Positions 32,871 to 43,500 of a stretch of DNA of 64,000 bases are shown piece after piece (position 1 is the stretch's first letter; every line of letters begins with the position of its first letter). A program made the position numbers and the translations under genes. The stretch is from Pectinophora gossypiella. Its lineage: Eukaryota; Arthropoda; Insecta; Lepidoptera; Gelechiidae. The stretch lies in the NCBI RefSeq assembly GCF_024362695.1, contig NC_065424.1:1338786-1402785 (forward strand). The letters are read 5' to 3'. A model generated the notes under the pieces. That model did no database searches and had not been told where the DNA came from. It saw only the letters and a list, made by a program, of their open reading frames with translations.

Positions 32871-33445
32871 ATAATTGACAACATTTCAAATTTTTAAGCC
32901 GTGGTTTTTTTGTGCTATTTTGAAAGTACTTATTTAAATAGAAGACACGTATTTTTTCTTTTCAAGATTTTTCCACTAGAAGTTACAAAAAATATTTTTT
33001 GAAATTTGGATTCTGCCATTGATAGAATGAAGGCAGTATAATGTAATGTACCTTTGCATGCGTATTTAAAACAAGTCGCAAACAAAGTGTCATGTTATGT
33101 ATGACATTTACTTTTTTTATAATTTTTATGTAAAGGTCTGAACTTATTATGCCTTCCTCTTCTGACCTCGTGGATTTTTCAATATATTTCTATTATTACT
33201 GAATTAAAAAATCTGAAAAAATGTGTTTTGTGTAAATCATAGAAATATCTCGAAATGGTTTTCGATTTAAGGCACCTTAGTAAAAATGAAATGTTGTCAA
33301 TTAGCACTTGTAACCGTACTCGCATGATACCTTCCTAGATAAAACTCTCCGAAACTAAACAATTCATTACTTACTTCCACATTGTTATAATATGTGTGTA
33401 GTATGATTACTTTCACCATTCGTAGATTGTAGCAAAAAGCGCTGG
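32871..33445. other. unassigned AT-rich stretch
   Basis: No gene or repeat recognised. Confidence 0.45.
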
Positions 33446-33967
33446 GGGATTAAAATGGCCACGTAGATTTTTTTTTTTTGACGTGACTTATTGTAGATTT
33501 GCCGCAGATGGCATTAACTACTTGTCCGGACAAATGGGGAGCGCTGAAGGCTCTCACCCGGTACAACGTTTAAGACAACAGGCCTGAGGGTGCCCAGTTG
33601 GGCGCGAACCTCGGCTCAGGGCGTCGTCTGAGAGGAAAAATATTTGAAAGAATTAATCGACCCTAGTGGGTCGATAGCGATAAGCGCTGAATGAGGGAAA
33701 TCGTCGACCACGCCGGCGGGGTCGGTATCGGGGACCTGAAGTGTTTGGTGTCGCGAGCTGATTGGCTGCCTCTATGGCTAGAGTAATCGGGTCGTCGGGA
33801 TCGTATATTACGTCCTTCGGAGGGCCACATAGAAGCAATTCTTCTAAGAAAGCAATATTGCAATTTGACATTTGCGCATACAAAAGTAAGTAAAGCGCAA
33901 TGCAAACAACTGTAGCAATATTGCTTTCTTAGATGAATTGATTCGATGTGGCTATTTTAATCCCCCT
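33446..33967. mobile_element. MITE family D split by retroposon E
   Basis: The left end 'gggggattaaaatggccac' at 33446 and the rest at 33823-33967 form one D element. The direct repeat ggccacgtaga (33457-33467) / ggccacataga (33823-33833) marks the E insertion. Confidence 0.85.
33468..33822 (-). mobile_element. retroposon E inserted in MITE D
   Basis: 355 bases with a T-run at the left and the 5' end at 33822 (5'-truncated by about 40 bases against the longest copies). The conserved frame is open: PKDVIYDPDDPITLAIEAAN and onward to RYRPTRVD and a stop. Confidence 0.9.
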
Positions 33968-34117
33968 GGTTGTTTTGCCACTTCACATATAGATAATTTA
34001 CTTTTTTTTTCCTTTTACCCATTTGTGGGTCAGGCTAAGATTATAAGACCATGCTGCTTAGTCTTCTGTAGCATATAATTTACTTTAAGTAGGTAGTTAC
34101 AAAAGGTTACAAACTCT

Positions 34118-34536
34118 TTTTTCTCCGAAGGGCAAGGCAAAGGAAACTATGCACATACAGCCAAGTCTTATATATATTTTTTCATAATGATAATTAATGA
34201 AATGATCAAAGGTGATGACGAGGAATGATGAACTCTAAGCCCCCATCTTTGGAGCTGACTCCTACTCCGAACCCCAAACGAATTAACTAAAATGTCCGCA
34301 TTAACTGTCCAGTTATGAAGCGGCTTCTTGCCACGAAGCGAAAATCGATAGGTACACTTTGTTTATTGAATATTTCGATATAATAACACTACCGCGAATG
34401 TTTTCCGACTAACTTAATGCGATCGTTAAGTACAAAACACCACTTCGTATTTAGTTACTTATTTAGATACTTAATAAAAGAAAGAAATGGAAGAAAGCAA
34501 CATTGTCGTTCACGTTCCCGCCAAACAGTTCGGTTC
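34118..34536 (-). mobile_element. retroposon G, second copy
   Basis: Reverse copy from 'tctccgaagggcaaggcaaa' to 'cacgttcccgccaaac'. Diverged, and its frame is broken. Confidence 0.75.
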
Positions 34537-34614
34537 CAAACACGTCCGAAAATAAGAGATAGACCAAATAACATGAATTAAAAAGTAAAGAAATCTTTTT
34601 CTTTTTTTAACCTT

Positions 34615-34745
34615 TTTTTTAAAGGTTTTTTAGATGTTCTCTTATCTTGCCTCTTCCGTCCTCGATAACGTTCAGACACGACGAATTTATTAAATACATC
34701 GTGGAAGAGAAGATAAAGAAAGGAAGGGGAAGAGAAAGAGTTTAC
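34615..34745 (+). pseudogene. LINE C-terminal scrap (inverted pair)
   Basis: The stretch 'acacgacgaatttattaaat' and onward reads HDEFIKYIVEEKIKK, related to the HDSFITNIIEGKIEG tail at 31138. The preceding 60 bases are a related piece in the opposite direction. Confidence 0.5.
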
Positions 34746-35107
34746 AGTCATGTTTTACTGACAAACAAACAACAACAATAACAATATTTCAATTTACTTT
34801 TTTTTATTTTAAGTATATATTTTTTGTATAACAATATTTTATGTACTTACTTATTATTTTAAGAACGTCGTTGGCCAGTGCTGAGGTGTCTCTTGCAGCT
34901 TCTTTTCCTTGGCTCTACAGGTTGTGATAAGCTGCAGTAGTTTTAGGCGGTTGAAACGTTCGTTACGTAAAAATTGTCGACTCAAATTGTAACTATGTTA
35001 CCTACAGAATAAAGACATATCTGAATTTGAATTGAATTTGAACATGGAACAAATTCAAGAGACGATGCACGTCCCAGAGGGGATGATGTCGGCGCCCGAT
35101 ACGAATT
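34746..35107. other. unassigned stretch
   Basis: No gene. The segment at about 34875-34985 resembles 17775-17880 in reverse ('ggttgtgataagctgcagta'). Confidence 0.45.
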
Positions 35108-35117
35108 GGTGCGGGGC

Positions 35118-35448
35118 TTTTTTTTAATGTGACTTATTGTAGATTTGCCGCAGATGGCATTAACTATTTGGCCGGACAAATGGGGAGCGCTGAAGGCTCT
35201 CACCCGGTACAACATTTAAGACAACAGGTCTGAGGGTGCCCAGTTGGGCGCGAACCTCGGCTCAGGGCGTGATGAAAGAATTAATCGACCCTGGCGGGTC
35301 GATAGCGATAAGCGCTGATTGAGGGAAATCGTCGACCACGCCGGCGGGGTCGGTATCGGGGTCCTGAAGTGTTTAGTGTCGCGAGCTGATTGGCTGCCTC
35401 TATGGCTAGAGTAATCGGGTCGTCGGGATCGTATATTACGTCCTTATC
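35118..35448 (-). mobile_element. retroposon E with 10-bp target duplication
   Basis: 331 bases, T-run at the left. Flanked by GGTGCGGGGC at 35108-35117 and 35449-35458, which proves retroposition. The frame is shortened by a small deletion near 35270. Confidence 0.9.
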
Positions 35449-35458
35449 GGTGCGGGGC

Positions 35459-36092
35459 GGGAAGTTACCGTTCTATACATAGCGTAGTATGTTTGCTTGT
35501 ATACTCTTTATTGTCATTCTTTACTAGTTTGCGTCATTTTGGCAAGCGGTCTCCCGTAAAACTTTCCCTTACTTACATCTCAAGAATTAGTATTGTGACG
35601 TCATTTCAGATAACCCTCATTCTGACATGCGCACTACAGTGATGTGTTTTCCTAAAGTTTACTGATTGATATATAGGAAAAAAAAAACATTTTTGAACGG
35701 AAATTTGGTTTTAATAATGACAATTTTATCAATTGTTTACTCTATTTCTATGACTAAGTTTTACTCATACAAATGACATAAGATATTATACTTATTAGGT
35801 AAGTATACGCTTTATCTGGTTTTTACGGTAATATGAAAAATACGTGACAAAATTACAGATGTAATAAAAACCGATGATGACATTTGTTAAATGTTATTTT
35901 TTATGTAACTATGTTGTGTTATTGTAAGGTAATATAATATTTGAATGGCGTCATCGAAAAATAAAAAAAAAACAAGTGTTCCATATCTGCTGTTGATATT
36001 CAGAGCGCATGCGCTCACCGGAGGGCCGCGTTGCTCTATGACAGACAGTCTGCCTCCCTTACTTCTAAAATGGCTTATCCATATTCAAAACT
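35459..36092. other. unassigned stretch
   Basis: The first 50 bases are part of a K-like segment ('agttaccgttctatacatag'). Otherwise no gene or repeat recognised. Confidence 0.45.
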
Positions 36093-36251
36093 GGGGGGTG
36101 AAAATGGCCACATCGCAGCAATTCATCTAAGAAAGCAATATTGCTATTTGACATTTGTTTGCATTGCGCACTTACTTTTACATGCGCAAATGTCAAATTG
36201 CAATATTGCTTTCTTAGATGAATTGCTTCGATGTGGCCATTTTAAGCCCCC
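36093..36251. mobile_element. MITE family D, full copy
   Basis: Arms 'gtgaaaatggccacatcgca' and 'gcttcgatgtggccatttta' are near-perfect inverted repeats; the asymmetric loop is in the opposite direction to 3207-3370. Confidence 0.88.
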
Positions 36252-36420
36252 TCTTCACCAAAACTTTCCTCGATTCTGTTCTCAGTTGAGACTGCTTCAA
36301 TCTCACCTCAACCTTACCTCGATTTAACTCCAGTGAGGCTGAATAGAGGCATGAAGTCCTTATTTTCGTATTATTTTCTTGGCAGTATGATAATATACAG
36401 GGTGTTAGTGACATCGTAAC

Positions 36421-37012
36421 GAAAATTTTTCGGCCTCAGCTGAACATTTTGGTATATTAAATTCTCTCAACGTGACGACTTTACTCACTAGGGTCGAGCA
36501 TAAATACAGGGTGTTAGTGACATCGTAACGAATACTCAGGGGGATGATTCAGACCATGATTCTGAGTTGATAGGTATCAAGTGAAACTTTCCGTCGCAAA
36601 AGTATGGAACTGAAAATAATTAAAAAACACAAAAAAAATCATGAATTTTCCGACTGAAAATTCCACTTGATATCATGAAAATGATTGAATTGAAAATGAT
36701 TTAGAAAAATCTAAAAAAAAATTGAATTTTGCAACGAAAAATTCCACTTGATATTAACTCAGAATCCCTTCTTCCCCACCGCACTACCAAGCCGCACTAC
36801 CAGTTGTGCCGTGGGGAATATTTATTCCCTTCTGCACTACCAGCCAGTAGTGTCGTAGAGAATCATGGTCTGAATCATCCCCCTGAGTATTCCTTACGAT
36901 GTTACTAACACCCTGTATTTATGCTCGACTCTAGTGAGTAAAGTCGTCACGTTGAGAAAATTTAAAATACCAAAATGTTCAGCTGAGGCCGAGTCGAGTG
37001 GAAGAACTTTCG
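36421..37012. mobile_element. long hairpin: J element inside larger inverted repeat
   Basis: An outer arm of about 75 bases ('ggcctcagctgaacattttg', 'acgtgacgactttactcact', 'gtcgagcataaat') leads into CAGGGTGTTAG at 36508 on the left and is mirrored on the right after CACCCTGTA at about 36918. Together the arms pair over about 140 bases with few mismatches. An extra J terminus stands at 36400-36412. Confidence 0.85.
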
Positions 37013-37329
37013 AATTAATGTGTTAGTATAGTTAAAATGAGCCTCAGCGGGGGCTGGTGATGGTGAGGTAAATCTAGTTCGGCGCCGATACATATTGATG
37101 CGGGGCGGACAGTGTCCGTTTTTATTTTATGACTATGTACCATTACTCTAAATACGAGTACCACCTCTATAACGTGCACCGCCTGACAAATTGATCTGAG
37201 CAATGATATTTGTGTTGTATATGTGCGTTTGATGTGATATTAATAGTAGGAGCTTCTTTATTTTCTTGTGAATATTATAAGCGGAATACAAATTTTAATT
37301 CTCTTAATTGGAATATGTCCTGGTTGTAT
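37013..37329. other. unassigned stretch with K-like scrap
   Basis: 37050-37130 resembles part of K ('gatacatattgatgcggggc', compare 35085-35120). No gene. Confidence 0.4.
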
Positions 37330-37680
37330 TTGGTGCACATCATCATCATTGCTCCACTTTTGGCTGATGGTTCTATCATAATATGGATTAAGAACCACGT
37401 TCTTGTCGGAGCATTCTGCATGCTACTTTTTAGGGAAAAATAGGGCAGTGGTTTCCCTCTTGGCTTCCACTCCGCAGTACTCTGTCTGACGCGAGTGGGA
37501 TGGCGCCCAGATTAGTCTATTTCATAGCTGTACTACGACTCCTGTCCTCCGCCTCTGAATAGTACTGACAGTACTGCTGCCCTCTGTCAGGTTCCAGATT
37601 ACAGTCCCTGTGACTCGTCTCTTCGAGGAGGTTCTCGTCGAGATCTTCACCCGTATCCCTGGGTAAGGTCATCATCATCA
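37330..37680 (+). repeat. repeat L copy, extended
   Basis: 'catcatcatcattgctccac', 'gttcttgtcggagcattctg' and 'ggtttccctcttggcttcca', then 'gcagtactctgtctgacgcg', match the copy at 42280-42425. The extension to 37680 is unassigned. Confidence 0.6.
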
Positions 37681-37986
37681 TAAACCATCGTAGAATAGAA
37701 ACAAGGGAATCGTTCTCAACGCATTATATTTTCAACAATTTAAAATTTACTCTTAATTAAAATAAATCTATCACATTTCAAAAACTATTTACATCCTTAA
37801 TTGTGGTTGTACACAATATTAGTTATTCATAAAATTAAAACTATTAAATTTCAATGCAACATTAGTGTGTCCCACTATGGAGCATAACTACAACACGTTC
37901 TTGCCATATTGTGTAAACTATGATAATACACAAACACACACATCACGCCCTACTCCCCGATGGGGTAGGCAGAGGTGTAAAAATTA
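37681..37986. other. unassigned stretch
   Basis: No gene. 37935-37978 resembles a LINE 3'-end scrap ('cccgatggggtaggcagagg'). Confidence 0.4.
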
Positions 37987-38293
37987 TTAGGGGCCGTCCA
38001 TTAATAATAATGTGATGTTTTTTTTTTGGCATTTTTAACCCCCCCCCCCCTGGTGATACATGGTGAGGTTCAAGACTACACCCCCTCTATCCTATATCAC
38101 GTGTATTTTTTAGTACCTACCAAAATAATTGCACGAAACGCCGCTTTTCGTTTCATCGCGCGTTCGTATCGCGCGTTTGCCGAAAAAATAAATACTCGTG
38201 ATATATTACTACACCCCCCCTCCCCCCTTATGATATTTCGTGATTTTTTCCTCCCCCCTCTCGAGGCTCGCGTGATTAATGGACGGCCCCTTA
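37987..38293. mobile_element. PIF/Harbinger-like MITE with TTA target duplication
   Basis: Element 37990-38290 (301 bp), flanked by TTA at 37987-37989 and 38291-38293. The TIR GGGGCCGTCCATTAAT is perfect over 16 bases. The interior has C-rich runs. A 3-bp TWA target and a GGG-type TIR are characteristic of PIF/Harbinger. Confidence 0.85.
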
Positions 38294-38356
38294 GTACCTA
38301 AACTACACTGCAGTAACAGAAAACTTGGGGCTTTCAACTCCCATACACTAGACATA

Positions 38357-38486
38357 GGCTACATTAAAGCAATTTCGTCTAAAAAGCAATATTGCTATTT
38401 ACGTTTGTTGACATGGCGCATTTTATATGCGCAAAAGTCAAATTGCAATATTGTATTTTAGATGAATTGCTTCAATGTCTTAAATT
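38357..38486. mobile_element. MITE family D, diverged
   Basis: 'ctacattaaagcaatttcgt' and 'gatgaattgcttcaatgt' arms with AGCAATATTGC; outer ends changed. Confidence 0.8.
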
Positions 38487-39128
38487 AGGAACTTGTGTTG
38501 TTCGTCGAATATAAAATCTGGAAAAAGTAATAAATAAACTGATTTTGAGTTACTGCAGTGTAGTTCGTCTTGACTCTTACATAAGTAGGTAATAAGATCT
38601 CTCTCAGTACTTTCAATTGTTGTACCATTTTTAAGTCTATCTTGACTTAGGTCCGATCACTTACCTACACCTGTTGGATTACATCCTTGGACTCTTATTA
38701 AGGTTACTTATATTGCATTTATAACTTAAACAGTAAGTATAATAAAATTATATTTTTTTACAATAAGAACATGGACAAAATGAGAGTCACAAAATAAAAT
38801 AAATTCGTATTTTCATATTAAATTCGATAAAATTAAGTCACCAGGTTGGACTTGAGCCATTTATATTATTTATAAGTAATTATAAAGTGTACTAATTACT
38901 TACGACTCCATAACGTTATTTAACGTTTTGTTAAGGCATTTTTTATATATTCCTAATATATTTAATACATTATTACTATTAGAAAATGCATTACGTTTTT
39001 GGTAAGAATTGTAATGAAATCGAAAACGCCGAAATCCTAAATAAGTACTGAGTAACTGCTTTACACATAGGCCTTGTACAACGCATGCGCTAAGCATCGT
39101 TCAATGCCCCACAACGCGTTGCGCCTCA
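38487..39128. other. unassigned AT-rich stretch
   Basis: No gene or repeat recognised. Confidence 0.45.
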
Positions 39129-39281
39129 TTAAAAGGCCACATTGAAGCAATTCGTCTAAAAAGCAATATTGCTATTTGGCTTTTCTTGACAATGTGCACT
39201 TTCTTTTCTATGCGCAAGTGTCTAATAGCAAAATAGCTTTTTAGATGATTTGCTTCACTGTAGCGTTTTTAATCCCCTCTT
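39129..39281. mobile_element. MITE family D, diverged
   Basis: Arms 'aaaaggccacattgaagcaa' and 'gatttgcttcactgtagcgt', right end 'tttttaatcccc'. Confidence 0.82.
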
Positions 39282-39679
39282 TGATTTTTTTTCAAGATTT
39301 CAATTGAAGTTTTCGATTTCACACACATCAACTTACAACAGACATACATAGTAAAGCCACGAAAATACTAAAATATTATCGTATAAAGTATTATTTTGAT
39401 ACATTCGATATTTACAATAGGCATTTGATTGAAGTTCCACGTACCTATGTTGCAGAAGAATATTTCGTAAACATTCAAACTGTCACAATATCTACCTATT
39501 ATGAACTAGAAACACACTCCACATTGTCTCGCATGGCATATATGTACACCCAGCATTGCTAGATATCGAACGAATATCCAAAAATCGATTTCACACGTTC
39601 CTTTCAAGAGTACCCTGCTCTGCACCAATGAGTTATTAATTTATCTTAACTGCAGATTTCATTAACAGTTGGCTCATAA
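39282..39679. other. unassigned stretch
   Basis: No gene or repeat recognised. Confidence 0.45.
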
Positions 39680-40150
39680 GAGACAGCAATACCAGATCGG
39701 TGAGGTGTGGGTGCTTAAGTTCATCTTCCGATGGATGTACCTGTAACTACCTTAATTGGGATAAGTACTCACACCTCAGAGTTTTCTGTTAGACCAACGT
39801 GATAGATGGTGAGCCATATCGTATACAGGGTGTTAGTGACATCGTAACGAATACTGAGAGGGATGATTCAGACACTGAGTCTGAGTTAATATCAAGTGGA
39901 ATTTTACGTCGCAAAATTCTTATTTTTTTTTTATTATTTTCAATTCCATACTTTTGCGATAGAAAATTCCACAAAAAAATACATTTTTAAAAATGTTTGT
40001 GTTTATTTAAATTATTTTCAGTTCCATACTTCGGAAGATTCCACTTGATATCAACTCAGATTCATGGTCTCAATCATCCATCAAAGTTTTCGTTACGATG
40101 CCACTAACACCCTGTATAATGGTCAAGCCAACTGTGTTAGTGAAATATGC
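39680..40150 (+). repeat. repeat M split by MITE J
   Basis: M sequence at 39680-39827 (ending 'gtgagccatatcgta') resumes at 40116 ('taatggtcaagccaactgtg'), as shown by the uninterrupted copy at 6044-6180. Confidence 0.78.
39828..40115 (+). mobile_element. MITE family J, full copy at a TA target
   Basis: Ends CAGGGTGTTAGTGACATCGT and its complement, flanked by TATA on both sides. Inner arms pair over 'gatgattcag' and 'atatcaagtggaatttt'. TA target and TIR suggest a mariner-type MITE. Confidence 0.85.
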
Positions 40151-40328
40151 ACTTAATATAAATAAATAAGTCAGTGGTGCAAGTCCAGTGCCGGAGTTCG
40201 AACTGGTGCTTACCGTCTGAGAAGCAAGCCGGTGAACTGAGGTTCCACAGGAGGAGTCACAGCTACTTTCATTTTCATCTGGTTGCTTTTTTCATCTAGC
40301 AACGCTGCTACACTACCTAACCCTTATT

Positions 40329-40580
40329 CTAAGGCACAGTTTCTGTTACTTCCTTATTTTTCCGACTGTCTAGTTTAGCGTAGATCTCTTCCACTGCCTT
40401 GTGTCTCGTCTCGGGGAAGGCGACAACGGTGTAGAAGCATGCGCAGAAGCACACTATTGAGAAGAACAGGAACGTCCAGTGGATGCCTATAAGTGCGCAC
40501 AGGTTGGTGAACCACTTCATTTGGACGAAATTGGAGAGTTTCGCGCAGATGTTCGCGAACGCTGATACTGTGCCGCGAAG
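40329..40580 (-). CDS. sugar transporter last exon: TM11-TM12 and C-terminus
   Basis: Terminal exon of 252 bases with acceptor ttattccag above 40580 and stop TAG at 40329-40331. It begins LRGTVSAFANICAKLSNFVQ, continues through two hydrophobic helices (LCALIGIHWTFLFFSIVCF and ACFYTVVAFP) and ends with PETRHKAVEEIYAKLD and a short polar tail. The PETR motif is the conserved PETKG signal after TM12. No clear polyadenylation signal was found before the repeats that begin near 40150. Confidence 0.9.
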   Translation of the reverse strand, partial: LRGTVSAFANICAKLSNFVQMKWFTNLCALIGIHWTFLFFSIVCFCACFYTVVAFPETRHKAVEEIYAKLDSRKNKEVTETVP

Positions 40581-43500
40581 CTGGAATAACAAATCTATTA
40601 TAATAACAATAAAATATTATATTTCAGTCTCTAGACCATAGTGTGTTACAAGATGCCGCTAACCTTTTTATTACAATGAAATTACTTATTAAAAATAATT
40701 GGTTTGGAATTCTTATATACCGTATTCCAGTGTTTCACTTCTTCTATCGTGTGGGTTATAAGGTGGATTACCGACTCCATCAACCCTGGTATCAGGGTTA
40801 CTATTGAACTGTCAAAAGTCCCTTACATGGCTCATGTAACGACTACTAACTTGCATCAGTAAGTAGTAACCGGGACCAACGGCTTAATTTATCGTTATTA
40901 CGTTGAGGCCGGCGCTGTCTTCTTCTATCGTGTGGATTGTGAGGTGGATTAACAACCCCATCAACCCTGCTGTCTGGGTTATTACTGAACCGCGCTGTTG
41001 TACTGTTGCTAAATGTTCTAAAAGTGTTGATATGTTTTGCTTGTGTGCAATAAAGTATATTTGATTTGATTCTAAGCAGGATAGAACATTCTCTCCATTT
41101 TCTTTGACTAACAGTGACTATAAATGCATAACCATGAAACACATTGTAATGCAATGAACTTACCTGGAAAGTAAACAAGTCAGTGATAATTATGTAAGAT
41201 ATGGGCTGGAACCCTGCTGCATCAGCGAAGATAGCGAGCGCCATGGCAAGGACCGGCAACCAGCCCGGCAGCCAGACACCAGCAGCTGTCAGGTAGAACC
41301 ACACCGCCAGGATCATCATGCCCACGCCCACTGCGAACGATGTGGAAATCAGCAGCAGCTGGAATGAAGAACAAAAACATAGTATAATCCTAGAAGTCGA
41401 TCCGAAAAATAAAATGATCCGTGCTTTGGAAACTTTAAGCCATTGGACCCTGCGTACATGGCTCACGTGTAGTGTATGTAGGTATTATCAGTTGACGACG
41501 AAGTCAGTCATTGACTTCACAAGCCATTGGTAAAGTAAATCGTAGCAGTTAACTTAGCTAATCCTGGCAGTGAGAGTCTACCTAACTGCGCTATGGCTAG
41601 GCCCTGCAGCCAGACGCCAGCATCTCTCTGGTAGAACCACACCGCCAGGGTATTTATTACAGGCAGACTAAGAGGCCTATTCCATCCTATTCCACCAACT
41701 ACGATCCTGACACCATCACTTCTTCGCACTTCTGTACTCTTTCCAGGACATTACAGAGACTGATTTTTCTTTGGTAAGGATATTACAGGTTGAGTCAGAT
41801 TGTCCGAAAGTCAAATGGCGTATTAAACCTTAAATAAGTAGTTGTAAAACAGACCATGTCAGGAGTCTCTTGAAGTTTCAAAAATCAAAATCTGAAGATC
41901 AGGACTGGTGTGATGGGTCCTCGATCTATAATCCACATGAAAGAAGAAGAAGAAAGCAATGTCCTAACCTTTTCCGTATTTTTATATATTTAAAACACAG
42001 CTCACCTTCCTTCCGGTCTTCTCAACGATGCAAGTAGCTAGAGTGGAACCCAGTAGCTGAACGATGCCAATCAACATGACCTGTTTACAAAAAACATCTT
42101 AATGTTTTGGATACATTTATTACTATTATCTTATTGACGTTGGTGATAATGGGTAGGAATCCCTATGAGGACACGAGGAGAGGCTGATCACCCGATTGTT
42201 CGAAAGTAAGATGATCCGTGCTTCAGAGGGACGTTAAGTAGTCTAAAGTTTTTTCCAAAGCACGGGCATGGAATTAACTATATCATCATCATCAATTTAA
42301 GAGCTACGCTCTTGTCGGTGCAGCATTTTCCATGCTACTTTTTAAGGGAAAAATAGAGCAGTGGTTTCCCTCTTGCCTTCCGCCCCGCAGTACTCTGTCT
42401 GACGCAAGTGGGATGGCGCCCAGAGAAAAAACAACAAACAAAGAATAAACTATAACACTACGTAAAATAGACAATCTCCACCTAGCACCAGTTCGTGCTA
42501 TATGATCTGACTCCTACGTCGAATGCCACCGATTTGGGTACCCACTTCAGTCTATGACACTTAACGAAGTACCTGAGGGACCGCGCGGACTATCTGCTGC
42601 GATCGCGCACACACGGAATAAGGCGGCATACATACAGTTGTGCAGGTAGGTGATGAAGTGTGTGTCCAGGATGTAGGCCAGATAAGTGTTATGAAAATTA
42701 AAAAAAGAAAAACAAAACACTTTTATGACCTGCTTGTTGGGGCTGAGATCCAGTCCGATGGAGGATTCGGCCTGCTTGAACACGAATCCGGCGTAGATCA
42801 GCACGATGAGGTACCCGTCGAACTGCTGAGTTATCTTGATGACTAGAGTGATGATGAACGCCCGGAATGTTGGCTTGTCGTGTACTGGAATTGAAAGATA
42901 ATTATGATTGGTCATTGTAATCACCCGGAGTTCCGTGGGACAGCGGAGTTGTAATATTTATTTATTTATGTCTGATTGTCCGAAGATGTTAGATTCGTGT
43001 TTTGGAAGGCAAGCCATTGGTCCCAGGCAACTAGCCCAAATGCTTCCACCAACCTTCACTGGTGCAGCGTGGTGAAGATTAATTTATCTTCTTCTTGTCG
43101 TGCCTTCCTTCTGGCTGAAGGTTGGAGTTCAGCTCATGGAATGTGTGTATGTCCGTGGCCGTACGGAATAACTGTTCGACAGTCGTCACCTTCGTCCACT
43201 CCGTGAAATCCTCGGCCATCCATTAAACAAACGTATAAAACACTCACAGATGATTCCCCAGGCTGATTTGGGTTCAGCTTGTGTCTGCTTATCAGCTTTC
43301 AGGATCCTGTCCATCTCTGGTTCCAGAGACCGGTCTACCACCGACACCCCTCGGAGCCATGCCAGGACTGCTTTAGCTTCCTGTCATATTAAAAAAAATA
43401 CTGACGTCATTAACTATGTCAATAATGTTGTGATTTCACATTTAGTAAAAAGTAACTGATTTGTATTTGGAAACTATCAGTAATTCTCATACATATTTGA

